64,000 nt of DNA. Origin: CBDCCT01 sp965214995. GTDB lineage: Bacteria; Deinococcota; Deinococci; Deinococcales; Trueperaceae. The notes beneath the pieces are model-generated. The model was not told the DNA's origin and ran no database searches. It saw only the letters and a program-made list of their open reading frames with translations. The translations under genes and the position numbers were made by a program. How positions within the stretch are numbered: the first letter of the stretch is position 1; each line of letters begins with the position of its first letter. This document shows, piece after piece, positions 1 to 8,887 of this stretch. The stretch lies in assembly GCA_965214995.1 (NCBI GenBank), contig CBDCCT010000002.1:5642001-5706000 (forward strand). The letters are read 5' to 3'.

Positions 1-282
1 CCGAGTATGCGCCTCACCGACCTTGCCGAAGCGGTCGCGCCAGGGGCGAAGCTCGAGGTCGTCGGCATCCGCCCCGGCGAGAAGCTCCACGAGGAAATGA
101 TTAGCGAAAACGACGCGCGCCGCACCCTCGACCTGGGGGACTATTTCGTAATTCAGCCCGAGATGGACTGGTGGCCCAACACCCTTAAGGGCGACGGTTT
201 GCCGGAGGGCTTTTCGTACTCGAGCGACACCAACACCCAATGGCTGAGCGTGCCCAAACTCCGCGAGATGGTTCGTGACTAA
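1..282 (+). CDS. pseB: UDP-N-acetylglucosamine 4,6-dehydratase (inverting), C-terminal part
   Basis: The first 93 codons of the window are an open frame that enters from outside, so only the C-terminus of the enzyme is present. PseB converts UDP-GlcNAc to UDP-2-acetamido-2,6-dideoxy-L-arabino-hex-4-ulose, the first step of pseudaminic acid synthesis. The segment PGEKLHEEMISENDARRT and the preceding short PSMRLTDLAEA are typical of the PseB C-terminus, where the SDR-type fold binds the nucleotide sugar. The catalytic and NAD-binding part lies upstream of the window. The stop overlaps the GTG start of the next gene by 8 nt, so the two are translationally linked. The following genes complete the same pathway, which makes the call firm despite truncation. 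Confidence 0.85.
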   Translation, partial: PSMRLTDLAEAVAPGAKLEVVGIRPGEKLHEEMISENDARRTLDLGDYFVIQPEMDWWPNTLKGDGLPEGFSYSSDTNTQWLSVPKLREMVRD

Positions 283-1426
283 AACGCTCCCCTACGGGCG
301 TCAGTGGGTGGACGAGGAGGACGTTCGGGCGGTCGTGGAGACCCTGCGGAGCGACTACCTCACCACCGGCCCCGCCGTCGCGCGCTTTGAGGAGGCGCTT
401 GCCCAAGCGACCGGGGCGGCCTACGCCAGCGCGGTCAACTCGGGCACCTCGGCGCTCCACACGGCCTATTTCGCGGCGGGCTTAGGCGCGGGCGACGAAA
501 TTATCACCTCGCCCCTGACCTTTGCCGCCACCGCCAACGCCGCGCTCTACTTGGGCGCGTCGGTCAGGTTTGTGGACGTGCAGAAGGACACGGGTAACTT
601 GGACCCAGAGGGGCTCGAGGCCGCTCTCACGGAGCAAACCAAGCTCGTCGTCCCCGTCGATTTCACGGGCCATCCCGCCGACTACAACGAAATCAACGCC
701 TTTGCAGAAAAACACGGGCTCACCGTGGTGGCCGACGCGGCGCACTCGCTGGGCGCGACCTACCGGGGCCGCAAGGTCGGCACCCTGGCGGCGGCCACCG
801 AATTGAGTTTCCACCCCGTCAAACCCGTCACCACCGCCGAGGGCGGCGCGGTCTTAACCGACGACTTAGGAATAGACAAACGCGCCAAACTTTTCCGCAC
901 GCACGGCATCACCAAAGACCCTGCCGAGATGGAAGCCGACGCGGAGGCCGAGGGAGGGTGGTTTCACGAGATGCAGCATTTAGGCTTTAACTACCGGCTA
1001 ACCGATGTGCAGTGCGCGCTGGGTTTGAGTCAGATGGGCAAGCTCGAGCCCTTCATCGCCCGCCGCCGCGCTATCGCCGCCGCGTACGACGCCGCGTTCG
1101 CCGACCTTGACGAACTCATCCTCCCCGGTCGTAGGGACTACGCCCAACCCGGCTGGCACCTCTACGTCGTGCGCGTCGCGGATAAAGCACGGCGTAAAGC
1201 GTTTTTTGAATCGCTTCGCGCTTTGGGTCTGGGTGTTCAGGTTCACTACATCCCCGTCCATTACCACCCTTACTATCAAGCGCTGGGCTATCAAAAAGGT
1301 ACCCTCCCCGTTGCAGAAGACTATTACGCCAGGGCCGTGTCGCTGCCCCTCTACCCGCAGATGAGCGACGACGACGTGACGTGGAGCATCGAACGCGTCC
1401 GGCGGGCCGTTAAAAACGTTTTGTAA
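275..1426 (+). CDS. pseC: UDP-4-amino-4,6-dideoxy-N-acetyl-beta-L-altrosamine transaminase
   Basis: 383 residues, the normal length for the DegT/DnrJ/EryC1/StrS aminotransferase family. PseC transfers an amino group to C4 of the PseB product using PLP. The PLP-binding lysine is K183 in the segment SFHPVKPVTTAEGG, and the aspartate that pairs with the pyridine nitrogen is D154 in VVADAAHS. The C-terminal half ends with a segment rich in HYIPVHYHPYY, typical of sugar aminotransferases. The GTG start at 275 overlaps the pseB stop. Position directly after pseB and before pseF is the canonical pathway order. An alternative reading as another sugar aminotransferase is possible by family alone, but context argues for PseC. 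Confidence 0.88.
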   Translation: MTKTLPYGRQWVDEEDVRAVVETLRSDYLTTGPAVARFEEALAQATGAAYASAVNSGTSALHTAYFAAGLGAGDEIITSPLTFAATANAALYLGASVRFVDVQKDTGNLDPEGLEAALTEQTKLVVPVDFTGHPADYNEINAFAEKHGLTVVADAAHSLGATYRGRKVGTLAAATELSFHPVKPVTTAEGGAVLTDDLGIDKRAKLFRTHGITKDPAEMEADAEAEGGWFHEMQHLGFNYRLTDVQCALGLSQMGKLEPFIARRRAIAAAYDAAFADLDELILPGRRDYAQPGWHLYVVRVADKARRKAFFESLRALGLGVQVHYIPVHYHPYYQALGYQKGTLPVAEDYYARAVSLPLYPQMSDDDVTWSIERVRRAVKNVL

Positions 1427-1454
1427 AGAAGGTTTTGCTGATGGAGGTTTTGTC

Positions 1455-2186
1455 GTGAAAGTCGTTGCCATCGTCCAGGCCCGCATGGGCTCCACGCGGC
1501 TACCGGGCAAGGTAATGAAGCCGCTCCTGGGCGAACCCATGCTGGCGCGGCTCTTAGAGCGCCTCGCACGCTGCGTTACGGTTGACGATATTGTGGTGGC
1601 GACAACGAACGACGGGACGGAGCAGCCTATTGTGGCGCTGGCGGATTCATCGAGCGTTCACGTTTTCCGCGGTTCGGAGGACGACGTGTTAGGGCGCTAT
1701 CACGGCGCGGCGCAGCATTACGCCGCCGACGTGGTGGTGCGCATCACCGCGGATTGCCCGCTTATCGCCCCGGAAGTTGTGGATGAGTGCGTGGAAGCTT
1801 TTTTGGCAAGCGAGGTTGACTACGCCTCCAACGTTTTTAAGCGCACCTACCCCCGCGGTTTAGATACAGAAGTGTTGAGTAGGGCGGCGCTCGAGACCGC
1901 CCACAACGAAGCCACCATCCCGTCCGACCGCGAGCACGTCACGCCCTTCGTCTGGCGGCAGCCTCAGCGCTTCCGCTTGCTCGACGTGACAGACGTTGAA
2001 AACCACAGTGACTTGCGCTGGACCGTAGACACACCCGAAGATTTCGAGCTCATCAGCAGAATCTACAGCGCGCTCTACCCCACCAACCCAGCCTTTTCCT
2101 ACCGCGACGTGCTGAGGCTGCTTAGCGAGCATCCCGAGTGGTCGGACATAAACCGCCACGTCGAGCAAAAGAAGGTCGGCTCGTGA
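1455..2186 (+). CDS. pseF: Pseudaminic acid cytidylyltransferase
   Basis: 243 residues. PseF activates pseudaminic acid with CTP to give CMP-Pse, the donor used by transferases. The N-terminus VVAIVQARMGSTRLPGKVM carries the nucleotide-binding signature of CMP-sugar synthetases of the NeuA/KdsB superfamily, and RWTVDTPED near residue 190 is a conserved acidic segment of this subfamily. The GTG start has a GGAGG Shine-Dalgarno sequence 7 nt upstream, at 1443-1447. The stop overlaps the GTG of the following pseG-pseH gene by 4 nt. The SpsF-type reading (a related cytidylyltransferase) cannot be excluded by sequence, but the complete Pse gene set around it supports PseF. Confidence 0.85.
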   Translation: MKVVAIVQARMGSTRLPGKVMKPLLGEPMLARLLERLARCVTVDDIVVATTNDGTEQPIVALADSSSVHVFRGSEDDVLGRYHGAAQHYAADVVVRITADCPLIAPEVVDECVEAFLASEVDYASNVFKRTYPRGLDTEVLSRAALETAHNEATIPSDREHVTPFVWRQPQRFRLLDVTDVENHSDLRWTVDTPEDFELISRIYSALYPTNPAFSYRDVLRLLSEHPEWSDINRHVEQKKVGS

Positions 2187-3745
2187 AGGTTGTTTTTCGT
2201 GCGGACGCCTCCGTGACGATCGGCACGGGCCACGTGATGCGCTGCCTCACGCTCGCCGAGGCGCTGCGGGAAGCCGGGGCGAAAGTGGCGTTCGTCTGCC
2301 GGGAGCTCGAGGGAAATCTTATTGAGCTGATAGGAACACGAAATTTTGAGGTTCACGCGTTGCCGGGGCTCGAGCCCCCCGCCGACCCCCTCGCCTGGAC
2401 GGCGGAGCACTGGCGGGAGGACGCGGCGCAGACGGCAGGCTCTCTTGAAACACGTGCCGATTGGCTTGTGGTGGACCACTTTGCGCTCGAGCACCGTTGG
2501 GAAAGCGAAATGCGCGGGTGCGCGGAGCGCCTCATGGTCATCGACGACTTAGCCGACCGCGTACACGACTGCGACTTGCTCTTGGACCAGAACTATTCAC
2601 GGGAGCCCACACGCTATGACACGCTCGTGCCCGCCGGGTGCCGAAAACTGCTCAGCCCGACCTACGCGCTCCTGCGGGATGAGTTTAGAAGGGCGCGCGA
2701 GGCGTGGTCTCGGGAGATAGGAGAGCTCAAACGCGTCCTCGTCTTTTTCGGCGGCACGGACCCAACCAACGAAACGGCCAAAGCGCTCCGCGCCCTCCGG
2801 AGGTGGGGTGAGGGAAAAACGTTCAGTATAGATGTGGTGATAGGCGGAGGCAACCCGCACAGGGCTGAGGTAAAAGGTTTAGTCAACACCATGCCCAACG
2901 CCCTTTTGCACGTCCAGGCGGTCAACATGGCCGAACTCATGGCCCGCGCGGACCTCTCCGTCGGGGCCGGGGGGTCTACGACCTGGGAACGCCTCTGCCT
3001 CGGCCTGCCGAGCCTGGTCGTGACCACGGCGGTCAACCAGGAGAGCATCGCTGAGGCGCTTGCCGAAGATGACTATCACCTCCTCCTTGGCGACCACACG
3101 TCGGTTGACGAGGAGGAGATAACGAAGGGCTCGGGGCAGCTCACCCCGGCCCAACGCCGCCTTTTCGCCCGCCGCGGTGAGAGTTTGGTGGACGGTCGCG
3201 GCGCGGCGCGCGTCGTCCAGGAGTTGGAAATGTTGACAAAAGGCACGTTAGAAGTCCGCGAGGCCCGTCCCGACGACTGCGAACGCCTTTATGAGTGGCG
3301 CAACCATGAAGCCGTGAGACGCCACGCGCTCGACCCTGCGCCCTTGGCGCTCGAGGCGCACCGCGACTGGTTCGCGCGGGCGCTCACGAACCCCGACCGG
3401 CACCTCCTCATCGGCGAACTCGTGAGCGAACGTGGGGAGTCGCCCGTGGGCGTGGTCCGTTACGACATCGACCGCGCTGGGCGTGAGGCCGAGGTGTCCA
3501 TTTATCTGGCGCCGGAGAGGATGGGCGAAGGTCTGGGGGGGAGGCTGCTCGAGCGCGGCGAGACCTGGTTACGCGAGAAAGAACCCGATGTCATATCTAT
3601 CAAAGCGCTTGTCAAACCGCAGAACGAAGCGTCCGTCAAACTTTTCACGCGCAGCCATTTTGAAGCGCAGCACGTGACCTATCGTAAGCCTCTAACAAAA
3701 CGTCACAATGGGGGCAGTCAAGGGGAAGCCAATCGTGGAAGCTGA
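2183..3745 (+). CDS. pseG-pseH: Bifunctional UDP-2,4-diacetamido-2,4,6-trideoxy-altropyranose hydrolase / N-acetyltransferase (PseG-PseH fusion)
   Basis: 520 residues from a GTG that overlaps the pseF stop; the first residues after it (VVFRADASVTIGTGHVMRC) match the PseG N-terminus, so the longer upstream reading is not used. Residues 1 to about 350 are PseG, a GT-B-fold hydrolase that removes UDP; GAGGSTTWERLCLGLPS is its C-terminal nucleotide-binding motif. Residues from about 355 to 510 are a GNAT acetyltransferase like PseH, with the acetyl-CoA-binding segment APERMGEGLGGRLLE and the late motif VKPQNEASVKLFTRSHF. PseH acetylates the 4-amino group before PseG acts, so one polypeptide covers two consecutive steps in reverse domain order. 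In Campylobacter and Helicobacter the two activities are separate proteins. Confidence 0.87.
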   Translation: MKVVFRADASVTIGTGHVMRCLTLAEALREAGAKVAFVCRELEGNLIELIGTRNFEVHALPGLEPPADPLAWTAEHWREDAAQTAGSLETRADWLVVDHFALEHRWESEMRGCAERLMVIDDLADRVHDCDLLLDQNYSREPTRYDTLVPAGCRKLLSPTYALLRDEFRRAREAWSREIGELKRVLVFFGGTDPTNETAKALRALRRWGEGKTFSIDVVIGGGNPHRAEVKGLVNTMPNALLHVQAVNMAELMARADLSVGAGGSTTWERLCLGLPSLVVTTAVNQESIAEALAEDDYHLLLGDHTSVDEEEITKGSGQLTPAQRRLFARRGESLVDGRGAARVVQELEMLTKGTLEVREARPDDCERLYEWRNHEAVRRHALDPAPLALEAHRDWFARALTNPDRHLLIGELVSERGESPVGVVRYDIDRAGREAEVSIYLAPERMGEGLGGRLLERGETWLREKEPDVISIKALVKPQNEASVKLFTRSHFEAQHVTYRKPLTKRHNGGSQGEANRGS

Positions 3746-4793
3746 CACTATTACCATCGGGCCCCGCGCCGTCGGCCCCACGCATCCGCCCTTCATCATT
3801 GCCGAGATGTCGGGCAATCACAACCGATCCTTAGAGCGAGCTTTAGAAATTGTCGAGGCCGCCGCCGCGACGGGCGCGCACGCGCTCAAAATGCAGACCT
3901 ACACCGCCGACACCATGACGCTCGACGTTGACAAACCAGGCTTCCGCATCGAAGACCCCAAAAGCCTCTGGTACGGCAGGACCCTTTATGACCTATACGA
4001 AGAGGCGCACACCCCCTGGGAATGGCACGAGCCCCTTTTTGAGCGCTGCCTCGAGCTGGGCGTCATTCCCTTCAGCACGCCTTTCGACGCGTCGGCGGTG
4101 GACTTTTTGGAAGGGTTGGACGCGCCCGCCTACAAAATCGCCTCCTTTGAAAACATAGATTTACCGCTCATTCGTAAAGTGGCCGCCACGGGCAAACCCG
4201 TCATCCTCTCGACCGGCATGGCGACGCCCGCCGAACTCGACGAGGCGGTGAGAGCGGCTCGAGAGAGCGGATGCAACGACCTCATCCTCCTCCAATGCAC
4301 CAGCACCTACCCGGCCACGCCCGAAAACACCAACCTCCTGACCATCCCCCACATGCGCGACCTTTTCGGCGTCCAGGTAGGCCTATCCGACCACACCCTG
4401 GGCGTCGGGGTGGCGGTGGCGAGCGTGGCTTTGGGCGCGACAGTCGTCGAAAAGCACTTCACCCTCAGCCGGGCTGACGGCGGGGTGGACGCGGCGTTTT
4501 CTTTAGAGCCCTCTGAAATGAAAACCTTGGTCGCCGAAACCGAGCGGGCCTGGCGGGGTTTGGGACGCGTCCAGTACGGCCCGACCGAAAAGGAGAAAGC
4601 CTCGCTGGTTTTTAGGCGCTCCCTCTACGTCGCCAAAGACATGAAAGCGGGCGAGGCGTTTACGGAGGAGAACTTACGCGCCATCCGACCCGGTCACGGC
4701 CTGTCGCCAAAGTTTTATGACACGCTCCTGGGCAAAAGGGTCTGTAAGGACGTGGCGGAGGGAACGCCCGTCTCTTGGGATTTGGTAGGTTAG
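3735..4793 (+). CDS. pseI: Pseudaminic acid synthase
   Basis: 352 residues from the GTG at 3735; an ATG at 3708 would add nine residues but the GTG has an AGGGG element about 8 nt upstream and its product aligns better with the family start. PseI condenses the 6-deoxy-AltdiNAc intermediate with phosphoenolpyruvate to make pseudaminic acid. Residues 20-270 form the NeuB-type TIM barrel (IIAEMSGNHNRSLERAL, KMQTYTADTMTLD, STGMATPAELDEA, GLSDHTLG, EKHFTLSR); the last 60 residues are the SAF antifreeze-like domain (RSLYVAKDMKAGE, AIRPGHGLSP). The start overlaps the preceding stop. This is the last dedicated Pse biosynthetic gene of the cluster. Confidence 0.88.
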   Translation: MEADTITIGPRAVGPTHPPFIIAEMSGNHNRSLERALEIVEAAAATGAHALKMQTYTADTMTLDVDKPGFRIEDPKSLWYGRTLYDLYEEAHTPWEWHEPLFERCLELGVIPFSTPFDASAVDFLEGLDAPAYKIASFENIDLPLIRKVAATGKPVILSTGMATPAELDEAVRAARESGCNDLILLQCTSTYPATPENTNLLTIPHMRDLFGVQVGLSDHTLGVGVAVASVALGATVVEKHFTLSRADGGVDAAFSLEPSEMKTLVAETERAWRGLGRVQYGPTEKEKASLVFRRSLYVAKDMKAGEAFTEENLRAIRPGHGLSPKFYDTLLGKRVCKDVAEGTPVSWDLVG

Positions 4794-4853
4794 ACTTTAG
4801 CCTGTGCAGAAGATGCGGGTAACGTCTCGGCAAAGCTTTATAGAAACGCGCAT

Positions 4854-6140
4854 ATGACCAGCGGAGCGTTCACCCGCCTCGTTACCAGGGCGCGGCGCAG
4901 CCCGCTCTTCCGCGAGTTCCTACTTTTTGCCCTCTCGACGGTGCTGCTCCAGGCGTCGCGTTTCGCGGTCAACCTCTTTGCTGCCAAGCGTTTGGGACCC
5001 GAGACGTTCGGCTTCTGGTACGTGCTCAACTTAGCACTTGCCTACGGCGGGCTCGCGCACTTAGGCGTCGTCAACGCGATGAACCGGGACGTGCCGGTTT
5101 TTAGGGGTAAAGGGGACGCCGAGAGAGTCCGCCTCATCCAGTCCGTGAGCGTGGGCGTGCTCTTAGTCAGCACGGTTGTGGCCGGGGTCGTGATGGTGGT
5201 AAGTCTAGCGTTTCTCGAGCCCATCCCCCGCGCGCCCCTGGCCGCGCTCATCGCGCTCTTCGTCGTGACGCAGCCCTACTTGTTCTTGCAGGTTTATCTA
5301 AAGTCCGACGGTCAGTTTGAGCGCCTGAGCCTCCAGCAACTCCTCCTGGCCCTTCTTTTTCCCTTGAGCGTGGTGCCCCTGACGATTGGCTACGGGCTGA
5401 GTGGTTTCATCTTAGGCCAGGCGCTCGTCACGCTCCTCATCTCGCTTTTCATCTTGCGCACCTGGACGTTTCACTTAAGACCCGTTTTCAACGTGCAAGA
5501 AACGCTGCGGCTCGTCCGCGTAGGCTTACCCATCATGCTCGTGGGGCTCATGTACACCCTGCTCACCACCGCCGACAGGTGGGTCATCACCGCCTTCTTG
5601 GACTTAGCAAGGCTCGGTCACTACTCGTTAGCCATCATGGTGCTGGGTGTGCTCAGCCTCGTCCCAATGGTCATCGCCCAGCAGATGTACCCCCGCATGG
5701 CCGAGGCCTGGGGCCGCACGAGCGACGCTAGAGACGTGCTGCGCTGGGCGCTGCGCCAGACGGGCATGGCGGTGGCCTTTACCGCGCCCCTCATTCTCGT
5801 GCTCTACTTCGCCGCGCCGCCCCTCATCAGGGCGTTTTTGCCCGCTTACGCGGAGGGCGTCGCGCCCGTGAAAATCATCCTGTTCGGCCCCCTCTTTTTG
5901 GCCTTTTCCGGCGGCTTTGCCAACCTGCTCAATACGCTCGACAAACAGGTCTACTATTTAGCCGTTCAGGCCGCCGCGCTGCTCGTCAACGTCGGGCTCA
6001 ACGTCGTGTTCGTGCGGGCTGGCCTGGGCATTAGCGGCGTGGCGCTCGGCACCACCCTCACCTACGCACTTTACGGGCTGGCGCTGGTGGCGGTCAGCCT
6101 CAGGCTCGTTTACCGTCCCGGTTTGAGAGCCGGAGCATAA
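4854..6140 (+). CDS. Polysaccharide flippase, Wzx/MATE-like (MOP superfamily)
   Basis: 428 residues with about 12 hydrophobic segments spread over the whole length, as expected for oligosaccharide flippases of the MOP superfamily. It probably moves undecaprenyl-linked repeat units from the cytoplasmic to the outer face of the inner membrane. The N-terminal segment LFALSTVLLQASRFAVNLFAAKRLGPETFG is a typical first helix plus loop of this family. The gene lies 60 nt after pseI, and its TAA stop overlaps the ATG of the next gene (TAATG). No substrate can be read from sequence; the surrounding Pse genes suggest a Pse-containing repeat unit. Confidence 0.8.
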   Translation: MTSGAFTRLVTRARRSPLFREFLLFALSTVLLQASRFAVNLFAAKRLGPETFGFWYVLNLALAYGGLAHLGVVNAMNRDVPVFRGKGDAERVRLIQSVSVGVLLVSTVVAGVVMVVSLAFLEPIPRAPLAALIALFVVTQPYLFLQVYLKSDGQFERLSLQQLLLALLFPLSVVPLTIGYGLSGFILGQALVTLLISLFILRTWTFHLRPVFNVQETLRLVRVGLPIMLVGLMYTLLTTADRWVITAFLDLARLGHYSLAIMVLGVLSLVPMVIAQQMYPRMAEAWGRTSDARDVLRWALRQTGMAVAFTAPLILVLYFAAPPLIRAFLPAYAEGVAPVKIILFGPLFLAFSGGFANLLNTLDKQVYYLAVQAAALLVNVGLNVVFVRAGLGISGVALGTTLTYALYGLALVAVSLRLVYRPGLRAGA

Positions 6141-7357
6141 TGCTCGAGATTTTCTCCTACATAGAGACCCGGGCCGCGCGCGGCGAGCTCACCACAAAAC
6201 GGTCGTACATACAAGGGCTGGAAATCTTTAGCCAAAAGTACCGGCGTTACAGAGGAGTGTTCCGCCTTTTTGAAACGCTCACCACCCTCCGCAGAGGCTC
6301 CGCCGACCTGCTCTTTATAGGTGTCAGGTTCTCGAGCCTTATCTTGTCGATGGTCCCGAAGTACAAGGTGCGCGTCGTCGTCCAGGGCCAGAACGACCTC
6401 CTGTGGTGCCTGCGGCACGCGGTCACCCCCATACCGGCCTGGGCGTGGCGGGAGAGGCTATCTGAAGCGTACAGGGCGGCGGACGCGGAGGTCATGGCGA
6501 CGGGTAACACCGAGGCGCTTTTGGAGGAGGTGGTGTTGGACATCGCGGCGACTCTGACGTCCCTAAAGCCTCGAGCCCTCGTCCTGGAAAACGACTCGCT
6601 CTTTTTGGAGCGCGCCTTTGTTCTGGCGGCGCGCTCGCTGGGCATCCCGAGCGTGACCATCCAAGACGGCATATTCCAGAAGTCGGCGGCGCCTCATATT
6701 CTGCACGGACACTTTACCGACCACATGCTGGTGTGGGGGGAATTTTTTAGGCAGATGTACATAGACAAAAACATCCTGCCCGAAGCGCGCGTTCACGTGC
6801 TCGGCTACCCCTACCCTGTGAAACCTGTAAAGGCCGGGCTCGAGGGGGCCCCCACCGTATGCTTCTTGGGCCAGCCCTGGGAGAGATATGACGAGACGCT
6901 GGACGAACCCAAAACCGCCGTGATTTATCATGTCACGGAGGCGTGCCGGGCTCTGGGTCTGCCTTTGGTTTATAGGCTTCACCCGCTGGAACGTCGCCAC
7001 GACGCCCTGGAAACCCTCGGCGTGAAGGTCACGGACGCGGGGGAGGGGCTCGAGGAGGCCTTCGCCAAGTACGACATCTTTTTTTCGATAAACTCCACTG
7101 CGCTCGTCGAGGCGGCGCTCAGGGGACGGGTGGCGGCGCAGGTGCTCGAGGCGCGGTTTCCCTCAGACGACTTTGAAGCACTCGGGATTTGTTACTCGTT
7201 AGAAAACGACGCGGACGTGCTTAAGGCTTTTCTGAAGAGGATGAAAGAGGACCCCACCCCGTTCCCCCCGAACCCCGATTATATCAGCCTGAAAGAAAAC
7301 CCTAGAGAAAAACTTATCGAATTCCTGTCAGCACTCTCTCGCAGTGCGGGGCGCTGA
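6140..7357 (+). CDS. Putative glycosyltransferase, candidate nonulosonate (Pse) transferase
   Basis: 405 residues, no membrane segments. I do not recognise a specific family with certainty. Two features resemble bacterial sialyl- and Kdo-transferases of the GT-B type: an HP motif in YRLHPLERR near residue 280 and a serine/threonine-rich motif FFSINSTALVEAAL near residue 317. In those families the HP histidine and the S/T motif bind the CMP moiety of the donor. Since the window makes CMP-Pse and contains no other evident nonulosonate transferase, this gene is the best candidate to transfer Pse. It overlaps the flippase stop by one base, so it is co-expressed. A CDP-glycerol or capsule-type transferase is an alternative. 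Confidence 0.5.
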   Translation: MLEIFSYIETRAARGELTTKRSYIQGLEIFSQKYRRYRGVFRLFETLTTLRRGSADLLFIGVRFSSLILSMVPKYKVRVVVQGQNDLLWCLRHAVTPIPAWAWRERLSEAYRAADAEVMATGNTEALLEEVVLDIAATLTSLKPRALVLENDSLFLERAFVLAARSLGIPSVTIQDGIFQKSAAPHILHGHFTDHMLVWGEFFRQMYIDKNILPEARVHVLGYPYPVKPVKAGLEGAPTVCFLGQPWERYDETLDEPKTAVIYHVTEACRALGLPLVYRLHPLERRHDALETLGVKVTDAGEGLEEAFAKYDIFFSINSTALVEAALRGRVAAQVLEARFPSDDFEALGICYSLENDADVLKAFLKRMKEDPTPFPPNPDYISLKENPREKLIEFLSALSRSAGR

Positions 7358-7681
7358 GTTGTGGTGGCTTTTGGCGCAAGAGGTGCCAACTGTCCGGCCT
7401 CAGCCGTCAAGAGAAAAAGGAATTCCGCCCTTCTGGTAGGCTGAGCTTCTCAGGTTTGAACAGACACGAACACGAGGGGCAGGAACTGCTACCCTGTGGA
7501 AGAGGGTTTTGAAAGGTAAGCCGTTGAGGCAGTACGACATGAAGCTCAAATTGAGTGCCGTCGAGCTAGCGGAGAAGGGTGCTGGGTACTTTGGCAACCT
7601 TTGGCGGGTCTAGCCCCTTGATGACCCCGAAACTGCCCTTACAAGCCAACTCCGCACCATCACTTAAAGGAGACACGGTTC
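7358..7681. other. Intergenic spacer with short unrecognised open frame
   Basis: Non-coding spacer between two glycosyltransferase genes, visibly richer in A and T than its surroundings. On the plus strand, 7440-7613 is open for 57 codons and reads like coding sequence (it includes MKLKLSAVELAEKGAGYFGN), but it has no convincing start and I do not recognise it; it may be the tail of a decayed gene. No terminator or promoter that I would defend. The end of the spacer holds the ribosome-binding site of the next gene. Confidence 0.4.
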
Positions 7682-8887
7682 ATCAAAATCGTCTTGGTCA
7701 ATAGCCTTTACACGCCCAACGTTGTTGGCGGCGCCGAACGTCTGGTTCAACTGCTGGCGGAAGCTTTGGTGACAGCAGGCCACGAAACCGTTGTGCTGTC
7801 CTTGAGTAACCACGATTCGCCGCGGACGGACAGTGTCAACGGCGTTCGCGTCTACTACCTCCCCCTAAAGAACGTGTACTGGCCTTTCGGAAAGAACCCT
7901 TCCTGGTTAAAGCCGTTCTGGCACCTTCGTGACAGCTATAACTCACAGATGGCTCGAGCCGTCGGAAGAATTTTTGACTCAGAGAAACCCAGCCTCATCC
8001 ACACGCACAACCTTACAGGCTTCTCGGTTGCCGTTTGGCAGGAAGCCAAAAAACGCCGCCTCCCAATCGTCCATACGCTGCACGACTACCATTTGCTCTG
8101 CCCCCGCTCGACGATGTTTCGTAACGGTCAAAACTGCGCCTCGCAGTGTCTGGACTGCCGAGGCTTGTCTTTGCCCAAGCTCTCACAAACAGACCGCGTT
8201 GACGTGGTGGTGGGGGTGAGCCGGTTCATCCTCGAGCGTCACCTGTCGCACGGCTACTTTCGCACCACGCCCGTGAAAGAGGTCGTCCTCAACGCCTACC
8301 CCGACGCCTTTCGTGACACGTACCAGGAAGAGCGCGCCGCACGCCCTAGGCTGCTCCGGGTCGGCTTCTTGGGGAGAATCGTGCCCACCAAAGGCGTTGA
8401 AACCCTTTTTCAAGCCTGTGAAAGTCTGCCAGCGGACAAGCTCGAGCTGCTCGTTGGCGGGGCAGGGAAAGCCGACTATATCGACCATCTTCAGAGCAAG
8501 CACGCTCTTCCCAACCTTACCTATCTGGGCTACGTAGAACCAAAACGGTTTTTCTCGCAGATCGATCTTCTCGTCGCGCCCTCTTTGTGGCATGAGCCTT
8601 GCCCGCTGGTCATTATCGAAGCGCTCGCCTGCGGGCGGCCCGTCGTCGGCTCGGACAGGGGCGGGATACCGGAGCTTATAGACGAAGGTGAGACGGGCTT
8701 CGTTTTTGAGCCCAGCCAACCAGAATCATTACGCAGGGCGATTGAACGGTTTTTGCTCGAGCCAACGTTGGCCAAGAGAATGCGCAACGCATGTCTCGAG
8801 AAGGCAAAGTCTTTCCTACCTTCGCGTATGACTGAGGCGTACGTAAACACTTACCGGCGCGCTATCAAGCAAACTTCAATCAGGTGA
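7682..8887 (+). CDS. Glycosyltransferase family 4 (GT4)
   Basis: About 400 residues, GT-B fold retaining glycosyltransferase of the GT4 type. The N-terminal domain starts KIVLVNSLYTPNVVGGAE, the acceptor-side glycine-rich loop; the C-terminal domain has FLGRIVPTKGVETL and the EX7E donor-binding motif in EPCPLVIIEALACGRP. The start is odd. A good Shine-Dalgarno sequence (AAAGGAG, 7666-7672) sits 9 nt before an ATC codon at 7682, exactly where the family's initiator Met-Lys-Ile-Val would begin. The nearest in-frame standard start is TTG at 7694, which would cut into the first beta strand. The feature is given from 7682. Four cysteines (CASQCLDCRG and CPRS) near residue 150 may form a metal or disulfide site. 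Confidence 0.8.
   Translation: MKIVLVNSLYTPNVVGGAERLVQLLAEALVTAGHETVVLSLSNHDSPRTDSVNGVRVYYLPLKNVYWPFGKNPSWLKPFWHLRDSYNSQMARAVGRIFDSEKPSLIHTHNLTGFSVAVWQEAKKRRLPIVHTLHDYHLLCPRSTMFRNGQNCASQCLDCRGLSLPKLSQTDRVDVVVGVSRFILERHLSHGYFRTTPVKEVVLNAYPDAFRDTYQEERAARPRLLRVGFLGRIVPTKGVETLFQACESLPADKLELLVGGAGKADYIDHLQSKHALPNLTYLGYVEPKRFFSQIDLLVAPSLWHEPCPLVIIEALACGRPVVGSDRGGIPELIDEGETGFVFEPSQPESLRRAIERFLLEPTLAKRMRNACLEKAKSFLPSRMTEAYVNTYRRAIKQTSIR

Noticed and set aside
2138..2182. Upstream start for the PseG-PseH protein
   Set aside because: The extra 15 residues lie inside pseF and the family N-terminus begins at the GTG 2183.
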